64,000 bases of DNA. It comes from Roseburia inulinivorans DSM 16841 (GTDB lineage: Bacteria > Bacillota > Clostridia > Lachnospirales > Lachnospiraceae). The notes beneath the pieces are model-generated. The model made no database searches. It was not told the origin of the DNA and saw only the letters and a program-made list of their open reading frames with translations. The DNA is taken from the NCBI RefSeq assembly GCF_000174195.1, contig NZ_ACFY01000062.1, forward strand, positions 1-64,000, read 5' to 3'. Positions 1 through 11,000 of the stretch are shown here, in pieces (position 1 is the first letter of the stretch; each line of letters opens with the position of its first letter). Both the position numbers and the translations under genes were made by a program.

Positions 1-22
1 TGGAGAATGAGGAGGAAGATTT

Positions 23-412
23 ATGAGCGGAGTACACAAACATCCAACAATCAGCTTTCGTGTATCGGACAGAGAGCGGGAAATGATTGAAGCCAAGATA
101 CTTGCAAGCGGTATGCAGAAGAAAGATTATTTTGTACGTTCCTGCATTTATAACAGAATATGTGTTGTAGGAAAGAAAGAGGTCATTTACCAGCTTGTAG
201 AGGAATTGCAGAATATGCAGACAAATCTCTCTGAACTGGTAAAACAACTGGAACAGCAGGAGGTAATACTTACTGCTGAGGGATTGGAAGATATGCGAAA
301 TGATTGTATGGATATGCTACAGGCGATTATTTCTATGCTGGACGGTGCCAAGTATCTCTGGCAGGGAACACAGACTGATAAAGAAAAAAGTCCTGACAGC
401 GGCAACTGTTAG
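23..412 (+). CDS. MobC-like relaxosome accessory protein
   Basis: This 129-residue protein resembles the small accessory proteins (MobC / plasmid mobilization type) that help a relaxase bind its origin of transfer. The N-terminal part has the usual pattern of a ribbon-helix-helix-like start (ISFRVSDRERE) followed by a helix with KKDYFVRSCIYN, and the rest is helical. The ATG is preceded by a strong GAGGAGGA ribosome site. It lies upstream of a RepA-type ATPase and a relaxase, as in many small mobilizable elements of Firmicutes. The family call is by pattern and context; the DNA-binding role is inferred. Confidence 0.7.
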   Translation: MSGVHKHPTISFRVSDREREMIEAKILASGMQKKDYFVRSCIYNRICVVGKKEVIYQLVEELQNMQTNLSELVKQLEQQEVILTAEGLEDMRNDCMDMLQAIISMLDGAKYLWQGTQTDKEKSPDSGNC

Positions 413-432
413 GACTTGCTGTAACAAAAGAA

Positions 433-477
433 AACCTCTGTTACACCTGTAAATACAACTAGAGTATAGCAGAGGTT
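433..477. terminator. stem-loop after the mobC-like gene
   Basis: AACCTCTG at 433-440 pairs with CAGAGGTT at 470-477, and the stem can extend by a few pairs across a mismatch. The loop is about 29 nt and no real T-run follows, so termination would be weak. It may instead be a processing or attenuation hairpin ahead of the ATPase gene. Confidence 0.4.
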
Positions 478-519
478 CTTCTTAGGAGCAAATAAAAGAT
501 TTGAAAATGGAGGACTTTT

Positions 520-1500
520 ATGGAAGGACAGAAGACAGAATTAAAGATGATACGGATGTCTGAGGTTGAGTCACAGGAAGTGAAATGGCTGTGGTATCCG
601 TTTATACCATATGGGAAGCTGACAATTATTTAGGGAGATCCGGGTGATGGAAAGACCACATTGGTGTTAAATATAACAGCAAAGCTGTCAAAGGGAGAAA
701 GTCTCGACAGTGATATGGATGTGCAGGAGCCAGTAAATGTCATTTATCAGACAGCAGAGGATGGACTGGCAGATACAGTAAAGCCGAGGCTTGAACTTGC
801 CGGGGCGGACTGCGAAAAGATACTGGTTATTGATGAAAGCGATAAATCTCTGTCTATGGCAGATGAAAGACTGGAAGAGGCACTTGCTAAGACTGGGGCA
901 AAAGTATTGATATTAGACCCGATACAGGCGTATCTCGGTGGTGGTATGGATATGAACCGGGCAAATGAGGCAAGAGATATGACGAAGAAGCTGGGAGCAT
1001 TAGCAGAGAAATATCAGTGTGCAATTCTTCTTATAGGTCATATGAATAAGGCATCTGGTAATAAAGCAGCATACAGGGGCATGGGTTCCATTGACTTCTT
1101 TGCTGTGGCGAGGAGTGTGCTTCTGGTCGGCAGAATAGAGGGAGAACCTAATACAAGAGCAGTTGTTCAGATAAAGAATAATCTTGCGGCATTTGGACAT
1201 CCGAAGGCATTTATGTTATCAGAAACAGGGTTTCATTGGTTGGGAGATTATGAGATTACCGCAGATGAAGTACTTGGCGGTATTGCACCAAAGGCAAATA
1301 AACTGGAACAGGCAAAGCAAATGCTTCGTGAATTGGCAGAAACAACTAATATGGTGCAGAGTAATGAAGTTTTTGAAATGGCTGATGAACAGGGCATTTC
1401 AAAGAGAACATTGGAAAATGCAAAGAAAGAATTGGGCATCCGGGCAAAGAAAATCAATAACTCGTGGTATTGGGAATTGGATACAGTAAAACAGAGATAG
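520..1500 (+). pseudogene. RepA-like RecA-fold ATPase with in-frame amber stop
   Basis: Read from the ATG at 520 (after TGGAGG), the frame runs 326 codons but is broken by TAG at 631-633, directly before the Walker A motif GDPGDGKTT. Homologues usually have a residue such as Q there, so a single CAG-to-TAG change is the simplest explanation. Downstream the protein is intact: a Walker B-like strand VLILDPIQAYL, then LLIGHMNKASG, typical of AAA_25/RepA-type hexameric helicases on plasmids and mobilizable elements. A C-terminal winged-helix-like segment follows. An internal start near 661 would lack Walker A and should be inactive. The gene is therefore probably dead, unless the stop is a sequence error or is suppressed. 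Confidence 0.75.
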
Positions 1501-1623
1501 GGTAAGAACGCAACATTGCAGGCTATATAGAAATTGCGGAGATAAACTTTGCAAGGTTGCAAAGCATATAGACTTTGCAGTGTTGCGGTCTTGAATGAAT
1601 TAGGAAAGGGATGGTGGATTGAT

Positions 1624-1857
1624 ATGAAAAATGTACAGATTTCAGAAGAACTTTTCGTTGCGATAATGAGATATTTTATGTTGGAACAGGAGGAACTGTT
1701 GCCTCAGATAAAACAGGGGCTGGAGAAGAAGCTGGACGCAATGGTAATGAGAGAATTGTATACAAAATATAAGACTGCACTAACGGAAGAAGAAAAGGAA
1801 AAGGCTCGAAAAGAATATTTGGATAGACGAGGTGTGCCGGAGAGTTTTCGGTGGTAG
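1624..1857 (+). CDS. small conserved mobile-element protein
   Basis: This 77-residue acidic/basic helical protein of unknown function starts MKNVQISEEL. The upstream frame stays open to 1549, but the ATG at 1624 follows a purine-rich AGGAAAGGG stretch and gives the natural N-terminus. Similar short proteins sit between replication ATPase and relaxase genes in Firmicute mobilizable elements. There is no signal peptide or membrane segment. The repeated EEEKEKARKEYLDRRGVPESFRW-type C-terminus suggests a two-helix fold. No function is assigned. Confidence 0.6.
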   Translation: MKNVQISEELFVAIMRYFMLEQEELLPQIKQGLEKKLDAMVMRELYTKYKTALTEEEKEKARKEYLDRRGVPESFRW

Positions 1858-1956
1858 TTTTTCTTAAACATATATAACGGTTGCGTGTCACGCTTCCGTT
1901 AGAATGGATAAGGAAAATGTGGTGTGCTTGACATAGTGGAGGCTTGTGTACATTGA

Positions 1957-2090
1957 CTGCCGCAGGCAGAAAAGCTCCCGGCAGGGCGCAAAACCTGACT
2001 TGTCAGGTTGCATTTTTGATGGCGTAGCTGTCAAAAGTGCTTTTGCGTTACTTTCGACGAAAGTAACAAAGCCTGCGCCGTATTCGGCGC
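1957..2090. other. candidate origin of transfer (oriT), hairpin cluster
   Basis: The 270-bp gap before the relaxase holds several inverted repeats: CTGCC/GGCAG (1957-1969), AACCTGAC/GTCAGGTT (1992-2009), TTTTGA/TCAAAA (2014-2036), a perfect 10-bp stem GTTACTTTCG/CGAAAGTAAC (2047-2067) and GCGCCG/CGGCGC (2075-2090). No T-run follows them. Serial hairpins just upstream of a relaxase gene are typical of oriT, where the relaxase nicks one strand. The position of the nick cannot be read from sequence alone. Confidence 0.55.
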
Positions 2091-2125
2091 TAATATGACA
2101 GATAAAAGAAAGGGGAAGATTGCCT

Positions 2126-3745
2126 ATGGAGAGAACGATAAGTGCAATGATTGGTAAAGGTTCTGTGAACCATAATACCAGAGCATTTACAGCTAAGAAT
2201 GTAGATAAAAACAGAAGTGCTGATAATGTGGAATTTTGCCAGGAAGATATTAAGCAGGTTTATCATAAATTGTTTGATGAAGCACGGGAACGATATAATG
2301 CAAAACAGAAACGGAAAGATCGCATGATTGATAATTACTATGAAAAAATCAGGAGGGGCAAGCAGGAAAAGTTATTTCATGAAGTGATATTTCAAATCGG
2401 AAATAAAGATGATATGAATGCCAGAAGTGAAGATGGATTGTTGGCAAAAAGGATTTTAACGGAATTTATGGATGAGTTCCAAGCTAGAAATCCGAACTTG
2501 TATGTATTCTCGGCACATTTGCATATGGATGAAGAAACACCGCATCTGCACATTGATTTTGTACCATATATTACAGGAAGTAAGCGAGGTCTTGATACAA
2601 GGGTATCATTAAAATCTGCATTGGCGGCAGAAGGCTTCGCTGGTGGTACCAGAGGTGCTACCGAATTAAATCAGTGGATTGCATCAGAGAAGCAGGAACT
2701 TGCTACAGTCATGGAGCGATATGGTGTGGAATGGCTGCAAAAGGGTACACATGAGAAGCATTTGTCAGTGCTTGAATTTGAAAAGAAAGAGCGAGCAAGG
2801 GAAGTGGCTGAATTGGATAGCCAGAAGCGGGAAATGTCTTCGGTGGTTGCACAGCTTGGAGAAGAGGTTTCTGTAAAGAAACAGGAATTAAAGAATGCTA
2901 CTGCTGAAAAAGAACTGGCAGAAGAGGCTACGCAAAGGGCAAAAGAAGAAGGGGCTGTGGCACAACAGGAGAAGGAAGTATTGCTTGCAAGTAATCAAGA
3001 TTTGAGGATGGAAAATGCAAGGCTTGAGAGTCGCAAAGATAGACTTCGTATGGATAATCATGATTTGAAGCAGAAGCAGTTACAGTTGCAGACCGATAAT
3101 GAAGAACTGGAACAAAGGCATGAAGATTTACAATATACGAATAGTAAATTGGAGAATGTGAATGATCAGTTATCTGCTGACAATCACACTCTGGAGCAAA
3201 GAAATGATTCATTGCAATCTGATAATCAGGCATTAAGACAGAAATACAATGATTTGCAACAGAATAATGTTCAACTTGAAAAGCAACAGAATGAGCTTAA
3301 GAGCCATATAGAGCAGATGGTGCAGTCGGAGCAGTTATTACAACGTGATGTAAGGAAGTATGATGAAGCACCGGAATGGCAATTGCCGGAACCTGGTGCA
3401 TTTGCAAGTGCTAAGTCATTTCGGGATAAGGTGGTAATGCCATTTGTGAATAAACTTAAGACCTTGATAAAGAACCTGACAATCCAATGCGTAAGGCTAA
3501 AAGAGGAAGTATTACAGCTTCGGAAGGAAAAGAAGAGACTGTCAGATGATGTGGAGTTTTACAAGGGTAAGATTAAGGATATGAGTGATAGGACAGAGCT
3601 GTTGCAGGAAAAGGCTGATGATCTGGAGCGTGTGAAGAGATATGCTGGTGCAGAGCAGATTGATACGATTATTCGTAAGGTAAAGGAACAGGAGCGTACA
3701 GAAAAGCAGATAAGGCGGTATGACAGGCCTTATGGGACAAGATAA
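2126..3745 (+). CDS. MobV/Pre-type relaxase
   Basis: This relaxase of 539 residues would nick oriT and pilot the strand during mobilization. The N-terminal motif NHNTRAFTAKNVDKNRS matches MobV motif I. Near residue 135 is the metal-binding three-histidine motif HLHMDEETPHLHI, which defines Pre/Mob enzymes. From about residue 225 to 400 there is a long coiled coil with many DN-type heptads, followed by a basic C-terminus. The frame opens at a TTG (2120), but the ATG at 2126 has better spacing from AAAGGGGAAG. It sits next to the hairpin cluster that is the likely target. Confidence 0.88.
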   Translation: MERTISAMIGKGSVNHNTRAFTAKNVDKNRSADNVEFCQEDIKQVYHKLFDEARERYNAKQKRKDRMIDNYYEKIRRGKQEKLFHEVIFQIGNKDDMNARSEDGLLAKRILTEFMDEFQARNPNLYVFSAHLHMDEETPHLHIDFVPYITGSKRGLDTRVSLKSALAAEGFAGGTRGATELNQWIASEKQELATVMERYGVEWLQKGTHEKHLSVLEFEKKERAREVAELDSQKREMSSVVAQLGEEVSVKKQELKNATAEKELAEEATQRAKEEGAVAQQEKEVLLASNQDLRMENARLESRKDRLRMDNHDLKQKQLQLQTDNEELEQRHEDLQYTNSKLENVNDQLSADNHTLEQRNDSLQSDNQALRQKYNDLQQNNVQLEKQQNELKSHIEQMVQSEQLLQRDVRKYDEAPEWQLPEPGAFASAKSFRDKVVMPFVNKLKTLIKNLTIQCVRLKEEVLQLRKEKKRLSDDVEFYKGKIKDMSDRTELLQEKADDLERVKRYAGAEQIDTIIRKVKEQERTEKQIRRYDRPYGTR

Positions 3746-3766
3746 TGGGAAGGATGGATTGATGAT

Positions 3767-4036
3767 ATGAAAGATAATCGAATGGATAATATCGTAGATT
3801 GTGCTTATAACATGGATAACGGATATGTTGAGGTGTGGTTTACAGATGGAAATATGTTGCGGATAAAGTGCGAAGAAGTGGAGGCTGCTCTGAGGACAAC
3901 AGAGCAGTCACTGGCGAAGCTGCATAGGTTGTTGGATAACAAGCCAATAGAGTATGTTGCAATGGCTATGGCCGGGGAGATGCAGGCATATTGTGATATT
4001 GAGGATGAAAATAGGTCAAAAGAATGTTTTGGATGA
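3767..4036 (+). CDS. small DUF6061-like protein
   Basis: This 89-residue protein starts 21 bp after the relaxase gene and is probably co-transcribed with it. The N-terminal half (CAYNMDNGYVEVWFTDG) has the short beta-strand pattern I associate with DUF6061 proteins on Firmicute mobile elements. The C-terminal half is helical. Function is unknown. The family name is from memory and only moderately secure. Confidence 0.5.
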   Translation: MKDNRMDNIVDCAYNMDNGYVEVWFTDGNMLRIKCEEVEAALRTTEQSLAKLHRLLDNKPIEYVAMAMAGEMQAYCDIEDENRSKECFG

Positions 4037-4220
4037 TTGTGCAAGGGTATAACAATTTTTTGATAGTAGATAAAAACACGAATATATTATATAATGTCAA
4101 TAGTTTAGTATCTTGTAAAAGTTGATTATTAAAAATGATACATATATTAAAAATAATTCAGCTTGATTAAAAGATTGTTTAATAAATTGTAGCATAATAT
4201 TTCAAAGTTAGGAGGTTTTT

Positions 4221-6603
4221 ATGAGATTTGATAATGAGGAACTGTTTAAAGAATTAGCAAGGTCATATGGGATTAATTTATATTTAGGGGCAGGTTTTTC
4301 TGTTTATGCGTACAATGATAATGATGAAAAATTGCCATTAGGTGATGAGATAAATAAAAGATTGATAAAGATGTTTTCGTTAGATAATAGCCGAAATCTT
4401 AATTTGAGTAGGACATGTCAAAAAATAAAAATTAATAATTCGGATATTTTAGAAAAAATTAAAAGAAATATATACGGTAAAGACTTTTGATGAAGACTAT
4501 TTTGAAATTACAAAATTACCAATAAAAAATATTGTGACAATTAACATAGATAATTTGTTGGAAAAAATATATGAGTCTCCGAAATCTGCAATAAATATAT
4601 CCGATACAGCAATTTATGGTTCACTAGAAAAGGAGAAGGTTGTGAGTTTGTATAAATTGCATGGCTCAGTTACATATCCTGTTGGAAGTAGAATGTCGTT
4701 TACAGAAACAGAATTGACAGATCTTTTTATAAAAGATAATAAATTATTTGAAACAGTTTCATTCAAGCTTTCAACGGCACCTACAATTTTTTGGGGAACG
4801 AGATTGTATGATAGTAATACAATGCAATTGATATGTAACAGCGAGGCGTATTCAAAATGTTCTATGCAAAAATGGTTAGTTGTTTATCCTGATGAGGAGA
4901 ATAAGGCAGTTATTGAAGATTATGAAGATATGGGATTTAATATTATAGAAGCCGACACAAAGGAATTAATTAGTTATCTCGGGAAACAGAGTTTTGCAAG
5001 GAATGAAGAGCAAGATAAATATATATATAAGGAGTATAGAGAAAAATTTCCAACAAGTTTTATTTGTAACGAGTTAAAAAAGTCTGGTGTAAAACGTCCA
5101 GTTGTAGATTTTTTTGCAGGTGCAGAACCAGTAATTTCAGATATCGTATCAAACAATGTTACTAAGACATCTTATTACTCTGTACTATTAGAGACGATAT
5201 TAAAAGGAAATATAACGCTTATTACAGGTATTCCTGGATGTGGAAAATCAACATTGCTAATGCAATTAGCTTTTTCAGATGAACTAAGTGGTAGAAAATT
5301 TTGGTTCAATAATATTATTAAGCAAGAAGCAGAGAAACTAGTTGATTTAGTAAAAGAAGACAAGAATGTAACTATTTTTATTGATAATTTGTATAGTAAT
5401 GTAGATGCTCTTAATGTTTTGAAAGAAGCAGGGAACATAAAGTTAGTTTTAGCTGAAAGAGCTTTAAATTATGAATATGTAAAAAGGTTTTTAAATATAT
5501 CATCGGATAGAATAGTTGATATAAGTGAACTTAATAAGAATGATATTCAAATGATATGTAAGTCAATGAATCGATCTAGTTCAGATGCATTTGATTTGAT
5601 GGAAAAGAATCAAAATATTTCATTATTAGAAATAGTTTTTTATACTGCGACCTATACACAAATTCAAGAACGAATAAAAAGTTATGTAAATGACTTGAAA
5701 AATTATAAGGATAGTAATTTGAAAATCGACTTATTAGAGCTATTTGTGTTAGTAAATTATACAAGCTATTGTGGTATACCTTGTTCAATGGATATGATGT
5801 ATTTTTATTTCTCTGATTGTATTGAATCGTATGAAGATATATTATATGCGTTAGAAAAAATGAATAGAATAATAGTAGAAAGTACGGAATACGATTTTTA
5901 TGACAAAACGCAAGATTATAAGGAAATGCGTAGTAAACTATTTGCAGAAAAATCATTTAGTGTTATAGATGCAAGCATAATATCAAATGTTATGAATAAA
6001 TTTTTGGACAAAGTAGGAAATCATATTATATATAGATATGATATTTTCAAACGTAGAGCATATGATGCTGACTTAACAAAAAAAGCATTTGATTTAAAAG
6101 AAGGGATAGAGTTCTATGAAAAGGTATTGAAAAACAATAAATCTCCATATGTTAGACACCAATATGCATTATTTTTACAAAGAAAAAATGAATATGATTT
6201 AGCATGGAAACAAATAGATCAGGCATATACAGAAAGTAAAAAGAAGATTTTTTCAATTGCAAATACGCATGCAATAATAATGTTTGAAATGAATATTGTT
6301 AATGAGCCAACAAGTGGACGTGAATTAGATATGCTAAAGAAAACAATAGAGAAATCATTTTTAACATTAGAATTTTGTATTACACAGGATGTTAGAGTGA
6401 ATTATCATGTATTAACTTATGCACGGAATGCTATTAGGTATTTTGAAAAATATGGTTGGGATAATTATGCTGAGCAATATGTAAATAGTGCGTTAAAACA
6501 ATTAAGCATATTGTTAAATTCAGGAGAATATATTTATCAAGGAACTTTGAAAGAATTAAATAATTTGCAAAAACAACTGGATGACATAAAAAAGATGATA
6601 TAA
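4221..6603 (+). pseudogene. SIR2-STAND NTPase, defence-like, split by a frameshift
   Basis: A strong TTAGGAGG site precedes ATG 4221. The first frame carries the SIR2 start YLGAGFSVYA and stops at 4488-4490. The second frame continues with NIVTINIDNLLEKIYE and KLHGS, the NAD-binding Asn/Asp and catalytic-His signatures of SIR2-like domains. A P-loop follows (GIPGCGKST, about 5227-5253), then a long helical C-terminus of TPR type. Joining the frames needs +1 near the A6 run at 4453-4458 and gives about 793 residues. The layout is that of anti-phage SIR2-STAND (Avs5-like) proteins, which deplete NAD when they sense phage. Base composition is far more AT-rich than the flanking mob genes. It may be dead, phase-variable or a sequence error. 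Confidence 0.75.
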
Positions 6604-6809
6604 TTGTTGGCTCCATTTTGGCTCTAAAAATTTTAGATGAAGTACACAAAAATGCAAAATAGGATGAATATGAAAAATAAAATGCACAAATGTGTACCAC
6701 AAAACAGCCAGATAAATCTCTCCGCCCAAGAGTTTGAATAGTAAACAGATATCTCGAGGCAAAGTATTTTGCACTTTGATGGTAAAGCGGGTTGACTGAA
6801 TATAACATG

Positions 6810-6847
6810 GCCAAGAAATGCCGAATTTATAGCGTTTCTTGGCTAGT
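6810..6847. terminator. rho-independent terminator after the SIR2 gene region
   Basis: GCCAAGAAATGC at 6810-6821 pairs with GCGTTTCTTGGC at 6832-6843 (one G-U pair), followed by TAGTTTT. The rest of 6604-6999 holds no convincing gene; the antisense frames there are shadows. Confidence 0.65.
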
Positions 6848-6999
6848 TTTATGTTGAGTGATAATAATTTTTAAAAGGTTGAGGATGGATTCTACTGTCA
6901 GTTAAAATGGTATTGATTTCACAGTGGTAATTATAACGGATGCAAGAAGTAAGATTAGTATCTTGATTTTCCTAGTGTTCAATTAGCCAAGATTCTGGC

Positions 7000-7185
7000 G
7001 TACATTTTAATGAAAATTTTGCTCATTTAGTTGAGCAAATTTTGGATTGTTGTGTTTCATTAGAAGTTTTGGAGAATAATGAATCAGCTTATGATTGCTA
7101 TAAGAAAGTTGGCTTTGAGGAGGTATCTCAGAATAAAGTAGAAAAGTATACTGTAATGGGAAAAGAATTGAATTACCTAAAATAG
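7000..7185 (+). pseudogene. 3' remnant of a GNAT acetyltransferase
   Basis: An open frame without a start codon encodes about 61 residues ending in LEVLENNESAYDCYKKVGFE and a short tail. This is the classic C-terminal GNAT motif (N-E-x-A-x-x-x-Y-x-K-x-GF), which binds acetyl-CoA and closes the fold. The N-terminal two thirds are missing, and stops occur upstream in all frames. It is a decayed fragment, probably left by earlier cargo turnover in this element. Confidence 0.7.
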
Positions 7186-7326
7186 GAAATGAGACTATAA
7201 AGTAAGATTTAAAACCAGAATAAATGTTCGATAAAAATTGACAAAGATATCTATTCATGCGAAAATTAAAATATTAAGAGAAAAGCAAAAATTTAGAAAA
7301 TTAAGGTGAAAAAAGTGAATATAGTT

Positions 7327-7878
7327 ATGGAACAGCCAACAAAAGCAGAGAAAAAAGATGAACAAATTAAGCGTTTAATAGCATATTATAAAGTATTTAC
7401 TGAAATGAAGGGCATGTCTTTTGATGTAGAATGGGATTTCTATATGAGATATGTGAAAGATAAGTATCAAAATTTTGAAATATATAAGTCTTTTTTCAAA
7501 ATTGATAATAATAATGAAAAGGTCATAAAAGAAACATACGACGTAATTACAGCACTTGATGAGAGTAAGGATTTTGAAGAAACAAATGTTGATGAAGAAA
7601 CAATACAGGAGACAAATCATATATGGAAAAATATAATACAGTTTTTCGAAAAAGAAGCAAACTGGGAAAAGCAGATATATGATATGTTAAATAAAACGGC
7701 AGAAAATCATCCACTTATTGCGAAAGCGATTGTTATACTTCTCACTGGTATTTTATTAGGTTTGGCAGAGGATTGCATACATGATGCTATTCAGATGAAA
7801 AATCAGATGGATGTGATAGAGAGTTCGTCTAGTACAGTAGATGATTGGAATGAATTAGAGATTAACAGCGTCAAATAG
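7327..7878 (+). CDS. unknown protein with one membrane segment
   Basis: This is a protein of about 183 residues that I do not recognise. The frame opens at a GTG (7306), but ATG 7327 (MEQPTKAEKKDE) is also possible; neither has a clear AGGAGG site. The N-terminal two thirds are charged and helical. A hydrophobic segment, AKAIVILLTGILLGLA, lies near residues 145-160 and is followed by a short acidic tail. It lies 129 bp before the second large NTPase gene and shares its AT-rich composition. A membrane-anchored partner of a defence protein is possible but not shown. Confidence 0.5.
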   Translation: MEQPTKAEKKDEQIKRLIAYYKVFTEMKGMSFDVEWDFYMRYVKDKYQNFEIYKSFFKIDNNNEKVIKETYDVITALDESKDFEETNVDEETIQETNHIWKNIIQFFEKEANWEKQIYDMLNKTAENHPLIAKAIVILLTGILLGLAEDCIHDAIQMKNQMDVIESSSSTVDDWNELEINSVK

Positions 7879-8007
7879 TATATAGAAAAATTTATTCAGA
7901 TTGTTAAAAGTGGAAAATCAAATTCCTAAAAGGGATTTTTTAGGAAAACTTTTAATTTGATTAATAATGGTGAATGCCCTGACAGTGTTGTAGAAGGAGT
8001 GAGAGTA

Positions 8008-11000
8008 TTGAGTAATGTAAATTATATACAAAATGCGATCATGCAATTGGAAGGTGGTGCCTTTCAAAAATTGTTTGACGAATATCTTTATAAAAAATAT
8101 AAATTTAAAAATATTCAAACTCTGGGAGTTCAGACAGGTACTAACAAACCAACGAAGGGAACACCGGATTCTTATGTTCTGACTGATGATGGAAAATATA
8201 TCTTAATTAACTATGGAAGTGTGAGTTCACAGCCAGAGGAGAAAATACGAGCTGATATTTTGTCGTGTTTTAATAAGGCAAAATTGTCATTACCTACGGA
8301 TAAAATTAAAAAAATTATTTGTGGATACTGTTCCACCAATATTCATATTGAACAGTTTTCAGACATTATGAAAGTTGTAGAAGGAGTGAAGATAGAACTT
8401 ATTGGAATTGACACACTTTCACATGAGTTAGCATTAATCTATCCGCATATTGCGAAAGACATGCTTGGTATTGAAATAGATACAAATCAATTTTTTGACG
8501 TAGAGGATTTTGTGAAAGCATATGATGCAAATGGTATCAATGCACCTATTGATTGTGAATTTTTCCATCGGGATTCTGAAATTAGTGAAACTTGTAAAAG
8601 TATTAGAAAAAATATAGTTACCATATTGAGTGGACCATCTGGAATTGGAAAGACAAGATTAGCTTTAGAAGTATGCAGGAAACAAGATGGTGAAGCAGTA
8701 AAAGTGTACTGTATTAAAAGCAATGGCAATCTGTTATATGAGGATATTAAGTATTATATTGATGAACCTGGAAAATATCTGCTCTTTTTTGATGATGCTA
8801 ATATGGTTGCAAGTCTGGATAATGTGCTTAATACAATATTGACATTACCAGAGGCATATAATGTCAAGGTTCTTATTACGGTGAGAGATTATGCTAGGGA
8901 AAGAGTAATTAATTCAGTGTTAAAGTATTCAAAACCTAATATCATTGAAATTGGACGTTTTAAAGATGATGAAATAAAGGATATTGTGAAAAATAATCTT
9001 GGAATTTTAAATTCAGTCTATCTCGAAAAGATTGTAGAGATTGCTAATGGCAATATTAGACTTGCTTTCCTTGCTGGAATGAGAGCTATTGATGATGGGT
9101 ATCAAGCGATACGTAATGCGGAAGATATTTTTAAAAACTATTATGGTCGGATTATTGATGATGCTAAGTTGACCAAAGATGATATTATGGAACTTTTTTT
9201 CATTACTGTAGCAGGGCCAGTGAGGGCAAATGAAAATCAGCTATATAGTGATTTGAAGAAAATGTATGGTAAAGAGATTTTGGAAAATAATAACATAGAA
9301 AAATTGTACTATTTAGAATTGATCGATTGGTTTAAAAACGAGATAACTAAGATATCTGATCAAAGTCTGGGAAACTACATATTATACTATGTTTTATTTG
9401 AAAAGAGATGGATAGATGTAGAAAGATTAATTGCGATTGGATTTCCAAATTATAGGAATAAAGTCATATATATTCTAAATACTTTGATGGAAATATTTGG
9501 ATCAGAAGAAGTGGTAAAATATGTGGAAGATTCTATAATTACTGCATGGAATAATGCACCAGCGGAACAGGAGATGGAATATCTTCAATCATTTTATCAA
9601 GTTGACTCAGAGAAAGCCTTATATATTATAAAGAAACATATAGAGCGAGAAAATGTTGTAGATTTTGATTTGCGTAGTTTTGATATTGATAGTAAGAAAA
9701 ATTATCATAATATCTCAACAAAAGAAATAGAAATTCTGGGAGGCTATAAGTATACAGAGAATTTTGAAGATGCAGTAGATTTGTTGATGCTGTATTTTAC
9801 AAAAAGACCGGATTTGATAATGGATTTTTATTTTGTTGTAGATGACCGATTGTTATATGATAAGTATTCTTGGAAAAATAAGTATAAATGTGAATCGTAT
9901 TTGTTGGATAAATTGTGGTGCGTTACAGAGGAAGGAAAAAAATATAATAATAGTGTCTTGTATTTACAAATCTCGAAATGTGCTTTAAAAACTGAAATAT
10001 CATTTACTGAAGAGGTCAGAAATAGCAAATCTGTAAATTTTGTAAGAATGTCTCTGGGCTTTACGGATGAAATTGCTGCTATTCGTGTAAATATATGGAA
10101 GAATTTAGCTGTTTTACGAAAAAAAGATGAGTATTGCAATATTGTTAATGAGATTCTATCGGACGTTAATTTTAATGGATTAAGTGAAGAAGATTCTCAA
10201 GAATATTTCAAAATAGATTTTGATGTTATTTATGAAAATGTGATAGACATAGATGAGCCAGATTTTTTTGATGCAAAGCTTGTAGCAAGGTACAAAGAGG
10301 TGGCCGAAGAAATTGGAGTAACGATTGATGAACGTTTTCTGATTCCTGCAAAGAACACAGAATTTAAAATATATAGGATGCTGACTTGTGAACACTTGAT
10401 TGGTAGAACTATAGAAGACGATGAAAAAATACGCAGGGAAGTTATTTTAAAAGAAATAACTTCGTATAAATTATGTGATTATCGAATGCTGTTTGTCGCA
10501 TGCCGTTTTCTAGAAAATATAGTATGCGAAAGAGATCAATGGTCCTTAAATACTGGACTGGATTGCATTTTTGAAATCTTGGAAGAAAATAGTGATTTGT
10601 ATATAGATGTAATCACTGAGTACTTGAATGAAAAAGCACCTTTGAGGTTGAATGGATATTGTCAGATAAAATATCTGATTGAACATATTGGATATGAAGC
10701 GACATACGATTTAGTGAGCAGCAAAGTATTTGATAAAAAGAATGCGTGGTTGTCTTTTATATGGGAGTGTTTACCAGAAGAAAGTATCAGTGAGAAGGTT
10801 ATCAATGACTATAAAGAAATTGTACTAAATAATATTGATGAAGATAATCCTATTGTGCCAACAGTTCAAGTGATAAGTAGGTATGGGGAAAAAGATCGGG
10901 ATTTCAAGGAGAAAGTATTAAATGCAATCGTTGTCCATCCAAAATATTCGACTAGATTTTTGGGTTATGTACACCATGATGATGACATTACAAAAATCCT

